Positions 52,369-60,401 of a stretch of 64,000 nucleotides of DNA are shown here, piece after piece (the stretch's first letter is position 1; every line of letters starts with the position of its first letter). Location of the stretch: contig CAVOGX010000007.1 in assembly GCA_963695505.1 (NCBI GenBank), positions 107,992-171,991 on the forward strand, in the 5' to 3' direction. Source of the stretch: JACSRF01 sp963695505. Its GTDB lineage: Bacteria; Chloroflexota; Anaerolineae; Promineifilales; Promineifilaceae. The notes under the pieces are model-generated. The model was given only the letters and a program-made list of their open reading frames with translations, was not told the origin of the DNA and did no database searches. Position numbers and translations under genes: made by a program.

Positions 52369-53550
52369 TCAGATAAGCTGTCCCGTAACGTAGCGCCGGG
52401 CCGTTTCCGCTAAAATGGCTACACCCTGGGGCAAAACCCTTTCGTCAATGTCGAAAATGTCGGTGTGATGATTGCGCGCAAGGCCATCATTCAAGGCTGC
52501 GCCGAGCATGAACATGGCGCCCGGTGCTTTTTGCGCCATATAAGCGAAATCCTCAGCCCCCATGCCAAACTCGGTTTCGACAACGGCCGTTTCCCCCACC
52601 ACTTCCTGCGCTACCTGCCGCAGCCAGCCATTCACCTGCGCGTCATTAAACAGCGACGGGTAACCCTTATCAATTTGCAGTTCATAGCTGCCTCCCAAGG
52701 TTTCCGCCAGTCGCAGCGCTTTTTCCAGCTCCGCCCACAACTGCTCCCGCACCTGTTGGGTATAGGAGCGCATTGTGCCCTGCAAATACACCTGGTTGGG
52801 AATGACGTTGGTGGTAGTGCCACCGCTGATCTGCCCCAGGCTCAACACGGCCGGAGAAAGGGGATTAATGCGCCGCGATGGCACGGCGTAGATGGCCGTG
52901 AGAACAGGGCCAAGCATAAACAAGGGGTCGGTTCCGCTGTGAGGATAAGCGCCGTGCCCCCCGTCTCCGCGAATCCAGGCCCTGAACTGGTCTACGCTCG
53001 CCAGGCTGTAACCATCCTGCATGAACACCCGCCCTGCGGGGTGGCTGGACCAGACATGCAGGGCAATGACCGCATCAACGCCTTCCAATGCGCCATCTTC
53101 AATCATGGCCGTGGCACCACTGATGCCGTTGGCGTCAAAGGCTTCTTCGGAAGGTTGGAACAGCAGGCGCACGTTGCCGCGCCAGGGATCGGTGGCCATG
53201 CTTTGCTTGAGCAAATGGGCGACGCCTAGGAGGATGGCGGTGTGCGCATCGTGGCCGCAAGCGTGCATCACGCCATCATGGGTAGATTTGTATGGCGTAT
53301 CGTTAGCTTCCAAAATGGGCAGCGCATCCATGTCGGCGCGGATGGCAATGGTGGGACCCTCTCCCGTGCCCAGTTCGCCCACCACGCCGGTCTTGCCCAC
53401 GCCGGTTTTGACCTCAATGCCAATTTCGGTCAGCGTGTCGGCCACCAAAGCGGCCGTGCGAAATTCTTGAAAACCCAATTCCGGGTGTTTATGAATATCG
53501 CGCCGCAGGCGGATAAGTTCGTCTTTGAGGTTATTGGCTTTGTCTAGCAT
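52369..53550 (-). CDS. M20D amidohydrolase (N-acyl-amino-acid/hippurate hydrolase)
   Basis: A 393-residue metallopeptidase-like hydrolase that removes acyl groups from amino acids. Metal ligands are in HACGHDAHTAILLG and the later EEAFDANGISGA and GAEDFAYMAQKAPG segments. RRDIHKHPELGFQE and IRADMDALPI are typical of the M20D group. The substrate cannot be told from sequence. No neighbour clarifies its role. Confidence 0.9.
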   Translation of the reverse strand: MLDKANNLKDELIRLRRDIHKHPELGFQEFRTAALVADTLTEIGIEVKTGVGKTGVVGELGTGEGPTIAIRADMDALPILEANDTPYKSTHDGVMHACGHDAHTAILLGVAHLLKQSMATDPWRGNVRLLFQPSEEAFDANGISGATAMIEDGALEGVDAVIALHVWSSHPAGRVFMQDGYSLASVDQFRAWIRGDGGHGAYPHSGTDPLFMLGPVLTAIYAVPSRRINPLSPAVLSLGQISGGTTTNVIPNQVYLQGTMRSYTQQVREQLWAELEKALRLAETLGGSYELQIDKGYPSLFNDAQVNGWLRQVAQEVVGETAVVETEFGMGAEDFAYMAQKAPGAMFMLGAALNDGLARNHHTDIFDIDERVLPQGVAILAETARRYVTGQLI

Positions 53551-53583
53551 GGTAGTTTCCTTTGTAATTTTTTAATGTAGTGA

Positions 53584-53639
53584 AGAGGCAGTTAGAAGAC
53601 GCATTGGTATTGCTAGGCAACGATCATCCCCAACTGCCT
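53584..53639. repeat. Inverted repeat GAGGCAGTT / AACTGCCTC
   Basis: Perfect 9-base arms at 53584-53592 and 53631-53639 with a 38-base loop, in the spacer between the gyrase-like gene and the M20 gene. No T-run follows on either strand. Confidence 0.5.
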
Positions 53640-53700
53640 CGCCCGTACCCATCGCGTTTCCATCTATCGTTTTTGCCGGCCATACGGATGGTGAAAATTT

Positions 53701-54741
53701 TTAGGGCAACACGGCAACGGCCGTTGCCATCACGGCATCGTTGCGCAGGTTCATGCAGTTCACGCCCTGGACGGCGCCGCTTTTGGGCGGCACGTCGCTG
53801 GCCGGAAAGCGAATGATTTTGCTGGTTTGGGAAATAAGGAAGAGGTCGTTCGGTTCTTCTACAGCCACAGCCGCCACCAACGCCTCCGTTTTCAGGGCTG
53901 CTTTGCCCCCGGCGCCCAAAGTTTTGTTGGCGCGAAAGGTGTTCATTTCCCGTAGGGTCCCCTTGCCGTCTGCACCCAGAAGAAACACGCTGCCTTCCTC
54001 GGTAACGGCCGTTATTGCCACCACCTTATCCCCCACATCCAGACGAATGCCCAGGTTACCGTTCTTGTGCACCTGCCGTTCGGTAAAGCGAATGGCCTGG
54101 CCCTGCTGTGTGGCGATAAACAAATCATCGCTGCCGCTGGTCCAGCAGGCCGCCACGGCACTGCCCCAGTTGGCGGTGTCAAAAAAGCTCATGCCGGGAA
54201 TGAGGCCGGGTCCCAACCGCGCCTGGGGTATGAGCCGCACCCACCCCTTGACGCTCACAATAGCCAACTGCTTGCCAGCGTCAGCGGGCAAAACGGCCGT
54301 AAACCGTTCGTGGGGACGCAGTTGGAAGTGGCTGGTGATGTCTGCGCCGCGGTCGCGTACAGCCGTTTCGCGCACGGTGGCCACCGGCAGGCGAAAAGCC
54401 CGCCCCTGATCGGTCACAAACAGCAGGTGTGCCGCCACGTCGGCCAAAACCAGGTGCGCCGGAGCGTCAGGATCCGGCAGGTCAATGTCGAATACCCCCA
54501 TGCCGCCGCGCCGCTGGCGATCATACAAATGGCGCGGCGTACGCTTGGCCAGCCCCTCGGCGCTGATGCTGATGACCTGCATGGTCGTAGGCGGCTCGGC
54601 TGGTTCTGGCTCCGCTGCTTCTGGTGCAGCAGAAGGGCGGCTGGCCGTTGACCGGCTCTGCAGCCGCAGCAGCTCTTCCTCCAAAAAAGCAATGTAATCC
54701 TGCACGTCGTCGGGTAAATTGTTCAGGTCAGGTCTTTCCAT
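53701..54741 (-). CDS. Stand-alone DNA gyrase A C-terminal beta-propeller protein
   Basis: A 346-residue protein with only the DNA-wrapping half of gyrase A. A short N-terminal helix and an Ala/Pro/Glu linker precede about six propeller blades (LVLADVAAHLLFVTDQGRAF, KQLAIVSVKGWVRLIP, DDLFIATQQGQAIRF, EGSVFLLGADGKG, NDLFLISQTSKIIRFP). RQRRGGMGV matches the GyrA-box pattern QRRGG(K/R)G with Met for the sixth residue. The breakage-reunion domain and catalytic Tyr are absent. It may bend or wrap DNA, or modulate gyrase. It follows the CYTH gene by 18 bases. Confidence 0.85.
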   Translation of the reverse strand: MERPDLNNLPDDVQDYIAFLEEELLRLQSRSTASRPSAAPEAAEPEPAEPPTTMQVISISAEGLAKRTPRHLYDRQRRGGMGVFDIDLPDPDAPAHLVLADVAAHLLFVTDQGRAFRLPVATVRETAVRDRGADITSHFQLRPHERFTAVLPADAGKQLAIVSVKGWVRLIPQARLGPGLIPGMSFFDTANWGSAVAACWTSGSDDLFIATQQGQAIRFTERQVHKNGNLGIRLDVGDKVVAITAVTEEGSVFLLGADGKGTLREMNTFRANKTLGAGGKAALKTEALVAAVAVEEPNDLFLISQTSKIIRFPASDVPPKSGAVQGVNCMNLRNDAVMATAVAVLP

Positions 54742-54759
54742 GATCTTCTCCAGGTGCTC

Positions 54760-55368
54760 TCACGGCAACAGGTCCTGCACCGAAATCTGGCGTCCGGCAA
54801 AATTGGCGAAGGTAATGTCGTCAAAAGGCAGGTTCAAGCGGGTTTGCAAAGTGCCCATCAAGGCCAGGTAGTTTGTAACGAGGCGGTTTTTCCAGGGCAG
54901 CCCCAGCATTTCGGCCGTTTTCTTAATGGCCGCCTCGCCGCCCTCCAGCTCGACGAAATTGCCAAAGGGCAGCTCATCTAGCACCACCTCTACCGATCCT
55001 AACCGGAAGGTCTCGCGATACTTTTCGTAAATTTGCATAGGCGCAAAACCGAGGTGTTGAAAAATAGCCACGGCCGTTTCCCAATCCCCCACCGTCATTT
55101 CCAACTCCTCGCGCACCTTGGCCTCGCTGTCCTGCTCCGCCTCCAGCGAACGCCCCTTGAAAGTCACTTTGACGGCCGTATCCTGCCGCAGCCGCAGCAG
55201 CTCGTCCCGCTGGCGCAGCGTTTCATCGGGGGTGTCCAGGCGCACATTCCGCTCGTACACGCGGGGTTTTGTAAGGGTGGCCCCCACCGCCAACAGCCGC
55301 TGACGAACGGCCGTTAAGTCTGCCGCCACAAATTTCACTTCTACTTCCAAATGCGGGGTGTCGTCCAT
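54760..55368 (-). CDS. CYTH-domain protein (class IV adenylate cyclase/thiamine triphosphatase type)
   Basis: A 202-residue triphosphate tunnel enzyme. The hallmark ExExK is LEVEVKF near the start. Basic and acidic strands follow (RNVRLDTPDETLRQRDELLRLR, VKVTFKGRS, REELEMTV, FRLGSVEVVLDELPFGNFVELEG), which line the tunnel. Substrates in the family are ATP, thiamine triphosphate or inorganic triphosphate; the choice is not clear. The ATG at 55368 fits the family start. It precedes the gyrase-like gene on the same strand. Confidence 0.88.
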   Translation of the reverse strand: MDDTPHLEVEVKFVAADLTAVRQRLLAVGATLTKPRVYERNVRLDTPDETLRQRDELLRLRQDTAVKVTFKGRSLEAEQDSEAKVREELEMTVGDWETAVAIFQHLGFAPMQIYEKYRETFRLGSVEVVLDELPFGNFVELEGGEAAIKKTAEMLGLPWKNRLVTNYLALMGTLQTRLNLPFDDITFANFAGRQISVQDLLP

Positions 55369-55387
55369 AATCACTAATGAATACCAC

Positions 55388-55428
55388 AAAAAAAAGCGGC
55401 TGCCACCTTTCCGCTGCAGCCGCTTTTA
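55388..55428 (-). terminator. Terminator between carboxylase and CYTH genes
   Basis: AAAAGCGGCTGC and GCAGCCGCTTTT form a long stem around a short loop; on the minus strand a T-run follows. It closes the biotin carboxylase operon. Confidence 0.85.
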
Positions 55429-55460
55429 TCCACATTACTTTTCGTGGCGTCAGATGAAAA

Positions 55461-55970
55461 CTACTCTTCCTCAGTCTCAATCACCACCAGGACAGCGTCC
55501 TTTTCTACACTGGCGCCTGGTTGAGCATGCACTTGCGCAACGATGCCGTCGCGGGGCGCACGCAGCTCATTCTCCATCTTCATCGATTCCAGAATGACCA
55601 CTTTGTCGCCCTGCTTTACGTGGTCACCTACCTTCACCGGCACAGCAATGATAATGCCGGGCATCGGCGCATGGACGTCACCTTCACCCCCAGCAACGGC
55701 CGTTCCCCGCGCCATGGCCAACCGGTAAGTCCGCTCATCCTGCACCTTCACCGAATATAGTTGGCCCAGGATCAATACGTCCCAGATCCCATCATCCTTC
55801 TCTTCCATGACCGCCTCCAACGAGCGGTTATTGATTAACAAGGAGGCCAGTCCCGCGTCCTGAAGCTGGCGAAAATCTATTGCGTGCTGTTCCCCATTAA
55901 CCACGATCTGGTTTTCATGGTCAATTTCAATCTCATACTCTTTGTCATGAACTTTTGTGTAATATTTCAT
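55461..55970 (-). CDS. Biotin carboxyl carrier subunit of acyl-CoA carboxylase
   Basis: A 169-residue biotinyl-domain protein. The biotin lysine is in ESMKMENELRAP, and the preceding half-turn APMPGIIIAVPVKVGDHVKQGD is the usual fold. The N-terminal half (YEIEIDHENQIVVNGEQHAIDF) is a docking domain seen in propionyl/acyl-CoA carboxylase carriers. It is the third gene after the transferase and biotin carboxylase and carries CO2 between them. Confidence 0.92.
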   Translation of the reverse strand: MKYYTKVHDKEYEIEIDHENQIVVNGEQHAIDFRQLQDAGLASLLINNRSLEAVMEEKDDGIWDVLILGQLYSVKVQDERTYRLAMARGTAVAGGEGDVHAPMPGIIIAVPVKVGDHVKQGDKVVILESMKMENELRAPRDGIVAQVHAQPGASVEKDAVLVVIETEEE

Positions 55971-56036
55971 AGCACACCCAAATTTGTGTTCCGTGTTTCG
56001 TAATCCATATTCGGTTCACGGATTAAGGTTGACCAC

Positions 56037-57563
56037 TTACCGCCGCAAACGCTCCCAACGGCTCAGCCATTTCCAGTTACTCGTGTCCCGCTCGCCGCGG
56101 GCCACAACCTGGCTGGCTTGCTGCCCCTGCTCGTGGGCCACCAGCGTTGCCAGGATCGCCGCTTCCAGCGCGTGGTTTTCCCCTACGCTGTCGTCCATGC
56201 TAAAGCGCTTCTCCACAAAGTTCGTGTCAAACTGGCCCGTCAAAAAGCGGTGGCTGTCCATCATGTGCTGGTGGAAGGGGATATTCGTCTTCACCCCCAT
56301 AATGCGGTACTCCTCCAGCGCCCGGCGCATGCGCAGCACCGCTTCGCCCCGCGTTTCACCATAGCAAATCAGCTTGCTGATCATCGAATCATAGTAAGGG
56401 GTCACCTCGTAGCCGGGGAAAACGCCCGTATCAACCCGCACGCCAGGGCCGGTAGGCAGCCGCGCCGTTGTAATCGTCCCAGTCGATGGCAGATAATTGT
56501 TGTACGGATCTTCGGCATTGATGCGGCATTCAATGGCCCAGCCTTTCATTTGGATATCTTCCTGGCCAAAGCGCAGCTTGCGCCCGCGAGCAATCCGCAG
56601 CATCTCCTGGACAATGTCAATTCCCGTCACCAATTCCGTCACCGGATGCTCCACCTGCAAGCGGGTGTTCATTTCCAAAAAGTAGAAGTTCTTGTCTTTA
56701 TCCACCAGGAACTCAATGGTGCCGGCGTTGACATAATCAACCGCCTTGGCCGCCGCAACCGCCACTTCGCCCATGCGGCGGCGCAAATCTTCATCCACCA
56801 CAAAAGAGGGCGCTTCTTCAATCAGTTTTTGGTGACGCCGCTGCAATGAACATTCCCGTTCGCCCAGGTACACGGTGTTGCCGTGGCTGTCGGCCAGCAG
56901 TTGAATTTCAATGTGACGCGCCTCTGTAATCATCTTTTCCAGGTAAACGACGTCATCGCCAAAGGCAGCCATTGCTTCACGCCGTGCCGCGGCAATCGCG
57001 TCTGGCAGATCCTCCGGGCCGTGTACCGGGCGCATGCCCTTGCCGCCGCCACCGGCGACGGCCTTCACCAGCACCGGGAAACCAATTTCGGGCGCAGCAG
57101 CAATCATTTCTTCATCGTTCAAGCCGGGTTCGGTACCGGGCACAATGGGCACACCGGCCGCTTTCACCGTTTGCCGCGCCACCTGCTTGTCACCCATCAT
57201 GTGAATGGCCCGCGCCGGGGGTCCCACAAATACGATCTCGTTATCCACGCACGCCTGGGCAAAATCAGCCCGTTCGGCCAAAAAGCCATAGCCGGGATGA
57301 ATGGCTTCTGCCCCAGACCTCTTGGCTACATCCAGAATCTTTTCAATGACCAGATAGCTTTCGCGGGCCGGAGATGGGCCGATGTGATACGCCTCGTCGG
57401 CATAGCGCACGTGGGGCGCATTGCGATCGGCATCAGAATAAACCGCCACGGTTTTGATGCCCAATTCGTGGCAGGCCCGCAAAATGCGCATCGCAATTTC
57501 ACCTCGGTTGGCGATGAGCAGTTTGTCGAATTTTTTTGTGAGTAGTCCGTCTTCTCGTTTCAT
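56037..57563 (-). CDS. accC: Biotin carboxylase subunit of acyl-CoA carboxylase
   Basis: ATP-dependent carboxylation of biotin. The 508-residue protein has the N-terminal KLLIANRGEIAMRILRA, the ATP-grasp loop KAVAGGGGKGMR, ERECSLQRRHQKLIEEAPS and EMNTRLQVEHPVTE with the catalytic residues. The C-terminal BC domain ends near residue 445 and a further short tail follows. Start MKREDGLLTKKF at 57563 may be a few codons long. The frame is intact, unlike the neighbouring transferase. Confidence 0.93.
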   Translation of the reverse strand: MKREDGLLTKKFDKLLIANRGEIAMRILRACHELGIKTVAVYSDADRNAPHVRYADEAYHIGPSPARESYLVIEKILDVAKRSGAEAIHPGYGFLAERADFAQACVDNEIVFVGPPARAIHMMGDKQVARQTVKAAGVPIVPGTEPGLNDEEMIAAAPEIGFPVLVKAVAGGGGKGMRPVHGPEDLPDAIAAARREAMAAFGDDVVYLEKMITEARHIEIQLLADSHGNTVYLGERECSLQRRHQKLIEEAPSFVVDEDLRRRMGEVAVAAAKAVDYVNAGTIEFLVDKDKNFYFLEMNTRLQVEHPVTELVTGIDIVQEMLRIARGRKLRFGQEDIQMKGWAIECRINAEDPYNNYLPSTGTITTARLPTGPGVRVDTGVFPGYEVTPYYDSMISKLICYGETRGEAVLRMRRALEEYRIMGVKTNIPFHQHMMDSHRFLTGQFDTNFVEKRFSMDDSVGENHALEAAILATLVAHEQGQQASQVVARGERDTSNWKWLSRWERLRR

Positions 57564-57570
57564 AATATTT

Positions 57571-57637
57571 CGGATGTGGGATTTCGAATTGCGGATTTAA
57601 GGAAATCACATTCTGCCAACGCAATCCAAAATCAGAT
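57571..57637. repeat. Degenerate short repeats (GGATTTCGAATTGCGGATTT type)
   Basis: GGATGTGGGATTTCGAATTGCGGATTT, followed by CGCAATCCAAAATCAGATATCG, lies between accC and the transferase gene. The units GGATTT and AATCC recur with small changes. A related stretch lies at 55985-56030. Confidence 0.5.
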
Positions 57638-57646
57638 ATCGAACAT

Positions 57647-59185
57647 CTACAAGGGAATATTGCCATGCTTCTTCGGCGGGTTTTGGTCGCGCTTGTTTTG
57701 CAGCATGTTCAGGGCATTGATCAGGCGCGGCCGGGTTTCGCTGGGCACGATGACGTCGTCGATGTAACCGCGTCCGGCGGCAACATATGGATTGGCAAAC
57801 ATTTCGCGGTATTCCTCAACCAGTTCGTCTTGCGGGCCTCCGGGTCTTCGGCTTCGGCCATTTCACCGCGAAGAATGATGTTGACCGCGCCATCTGGCCC
57901 CATCACGGCAATTTCGGCCGTGGGCCAGGCCAGATTCAGGTCGGCGCGAATATGTTTGCTGTTCATGACGCAGTACGCGCCGCCATACGCTTTGCGGGTG
58001 ACGACGGTGATTTTGGGCACGGTGGCTTCGCAAAAAGCGTAGAGCAGCTTGGCCCCATGCGGATGATGCCGCCATGTTCCTGATCGACGCCGGGCAGGAA
58101 GCCGGGCACATCTTCAAAGACAATGAGGGGAATGTTGAAAGCGTCGCAGAAGCGGACAAAGCGGCCGGCTTTTTCGCTGGCTTTGATGTCCAGAACGCCA
58201 GCCAGCACCATCGGCTGGTTGGCGACGATGCCGACACTAAAGCCGCCCAGTCGGGCAAAGCCAACGACGATATTTTGGGCATAGATTCGTGAATTTCGAA
58301 AAATTCGCCATCGTCCACGATCAGCTGGATGACATCTTTGATGTCGTAGGGTTTGTTGGGATTGTCGGGAACGATGGTGTTGAGCGCTTCTTCGGTGCGC
58401 AGGTCGTCGTCCTTCCCTTTCCTGAAGGGGGGATCTTCCATGTTGTTGGAGGGCAGGTAGCTCATCAGTTCGCGGATGAGGTAGAGGGAGTCGGCTTCTG
58501 ATTCGGTGGCCATATGGGCCACGCCGGATTTGCTGGCATGGGTGGTCGCGCCGCCCAGTTCTTCAAAGGTCACGTCTTCGCCGGTGACGGTTTTGACGAC
58601 ATCAGGACCGGTGATGAACATGTGGCTGGTTTCTTTGACCATGAAGATGAAGTCGGTGAGGGCCGGCGAGTAAACGGCGCCGCCGGCGCATGGCCCCATG
58701 ATGGCGCTAATTTGGGGAACGACGCCGGAGGCCAGGGTGTTGCGCAGGAAGATGTCGGCATAGCCGCCCAGGCTGACGACGCCTTCCTGAATGCGCGCGC
58801 CGCCGGAATCGTTGAGGCCGATGACGGGCGCGCCGTTGCGCATGGCCATGTCCATGATTTTGACGACTTTTTCGGCGTGGACCTCGCTGAGGCTGCCGCC
58901 AAAGACGGTGAAGTCCTGGCTGAAGACGTAGACGAGACGGCCGTCTATCGTCCCCCAGCCGGTTACGACACTGTCGCCCAGAATTTTCTGTTGATCCATG
59001 CCAAAGTTGCGTTCGCGATGGATCACGAAGGCGTCGATTTCGTGGAAGGAGCCACTGTCGAGCAGCAGGTCGATGCGCTCGCGGGCGGTCATTTTGCCGC
59101 GCGCTTTTTGCCGCGCTATGCGCTTTTCGCCGCCACCTAGCTGGGATTGAGCACGAAGTTGGTTGAGTTTTTCGATCTTGTCCAT
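57647..59185 (-). CDS. Acyl-CoA (propionyl-CoA type) carboxylase carboxyltransferase subunit, frameshifted
   Basis: Transfers CO2 from biotin to acyl-CoA. Visible in order: EKLNQLRAQSQLGGGEKRIARQ, RERIDLLLDSGSFHEID, the first oxyanion region GLNDSGGARIQEGV, GPCAGGAVYSPALTDFIFM, and later IPLIVFEDVPGFLPGVDQEHGG, KAYGGAYCVMNSK and the end RGYIDDVIVPSETRPRL. The frame changes near 58262, 58035 and 57830. The total of about 512 residues fits the family. It heads the operon transferase-biotin carboxylase-carrier. Propionyl-CoA is the likeliest substrate but acetyl-CoA is possible. Confidence 0.9.
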
Positions 59186-59217
59186 AAGTCTTGGTTGCCG
59201 GAGACGAGGCGGATTTT

Positions 59218-59256
59218 CAGTAATCAGTGGTCAGTGGTCTGTAATCAGTGTTCGGT
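59218..59256. repeat. Short direct repeats (AATCAGTGGTCAGTGGTC type)
   Basis: CAGTAATCAGTGGTCAGTGGTCTGTAATCAGTG: heptamer-like units TCAGTGG and GTAATCA repeat in the spacer before the carboxyltransferase gene. Similar low-complexity arrays occur at 14.7, 28.2 and 57.6 kb. Confidence 0.6.
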
Positions 59257-59297
59257 TATTGTTTACTGCTTGCTGAATCCTGATCACTTTATACTGT

Positions 59298-59747
59298 TCA
59301 CCGTTCACCGTTCTCGTCTCGCGCTTCTCCTTTATGAAAATAGATTAGAGCCGCTTTTCTGTTCAAGGCCCAAGCGCTGAACAAAACGGCCGTTCCGTAG
59401 ATGCTGGTTGGGAGCTGCCACGCCTGGCGGTTCAGGGGGGAGGGCATGACCCACACATATTGGGCCAACTCAACCAGGGCATACATGATAAACAGAGTGG
59501 GAATGAGCAGACGGGTGAACGGCCGTTTCTGCCACAATGCCGCCGCCAGCCCGCCAAAACAAACAACCCACACCGCCGCCAAAACGAGCCGGATGCGCGG
59601 GTCCGGTTGAATTTCGAGAACTTGCGGCATGGTTCGCTGCTGCCAGATGGCCAGCCCGCGCCCCAGGTTCCACACGCCAAAGACAATAACCCCCCAAAAG
59701 GTAATAGTTACGGAACGGGGGCGCGCCCTTTGGCCAATCTTTTGCAT
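59298..59747 (-). CDS. Small four-span membrane protein, unknown function
   Basis: A 149-residue protein with four hydrophobic segments (VTITFWGVIVFGVWNLGRGLAI, VLAAVWVVCFGGLAAALW, LLIPTLFIMYALVEL, IYGTAVLFSAWAL). The ATG at 59747 (MQKIGQRARPRS) is preferred to a longer reading that begins upstream. It resembles uncharacterised Chloroflexota membrane proteins in pattern only. Confidence 0.65.
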   Translation of the reverse strand: MQKIGQRARPRSVTITFWGVIVFGVWNLGRGLAIWQQRTMPQVLEIQPDPRIRLVLAAVWVVCFGGLAAALWQKRPFTRLLIPTLFIMYALVELAQYVWVMPSPLNRQAWQLPTSIYGTAVLFSAWALNRKAALIYFHKGEARDENGER

Positions 59748-59822
59748 CACCGGACATTGTAAGCGAATTGATTCACAGGTGTATATGAGTAAAGGCACCT
59801 TTGGCAGGTGACAAAAATCCCC

Positions 59823-60311
59823 TCATGCGGCCATTTCGAACAGCCCCTGTTCCCGATTTTTGCGCACGTTGTCCCAGGGGAAGACACGGCCGTTCATGGC
59901 CACGTACACGCCCGGCGCCAGAAGCTGCGCGGCGCAAATGCTGTAACCCAGATTAAAAAGGGAATCGGAGCCGTACACCGAGAAAGGGATCATCGCCCCC
60001 GTCAGCACGATGACCTTGTCCAGCTCGGCCCGGCCCAATACCTGCGCCGTTTCCACCATGGTATCCGTGCCGTGCACGATGACAATTTGCTGCTCCGGCG
60101 CGCTGCGGCAAGACGCCAAAACTTGCTGCCGGTGGGCGTCAGTCATGTGCAGGCTGTCTACCAGTTGGTTGATCTCCAACGTGGTGCAGGCCGTCACCCG
60201 CACCTGGGCCAAAATGCGCGGTAAATGGCTCTCTTTAAATGTCAATTCCCCCCGTATTTCGTCGTAATGTTTGTCAAAGGTGCCGCCGGTACTGATGATG
60301 CGAACACACAT
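59823..60311 (-). CDS. Minimal asparaginase-domain protein
   Basis: A 162-residue protein covering only the N-terminal domain of the asparaginase/glutaminase family. It has the first active-site Thr in IISTGGTFDKHYDE and the second in VIVHGTDTMVETA, and the lysine in LTGAMIP is replaced by a shifted context (VIVLTGAMIPFSVYGSD). Full asparaginases have a second domain of about 120 residues that helps form the dimer site. The short form occurs in several bacteria and its activity is uncertain. Confidence 0.82.
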   Translation of the reverse strand: MCVRIISTGGTFDKHYDEIRGELTFKESHLPRILAQVRVTACTTLEINQLVDSLHMTDAHRQQVLASCRSAPEQQIVIVHGTDTMVETAQVLGRAELDKVIVLTGAMIPFSVYGSDSLFNLGYSICAAQLLAPGVYVAMNGRVFPWDNVRKNREQGLFEMAA

Positions 60312-60401
60312 GCGCTTTACCTCTCGTTCAATGGTGTGGGAGGTCTATGATAGCGCAAATTGGCGGGAAATGGGTAATCTTCACCAATATCGAAAAGAAG
60401 C

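Noticed and set aside
58514..59140. Long plus-strand frame opposite the carboxyltransferase
   Set aside because: Antisense to conserved carboxyltransferase motifs; an effect of codon bias.
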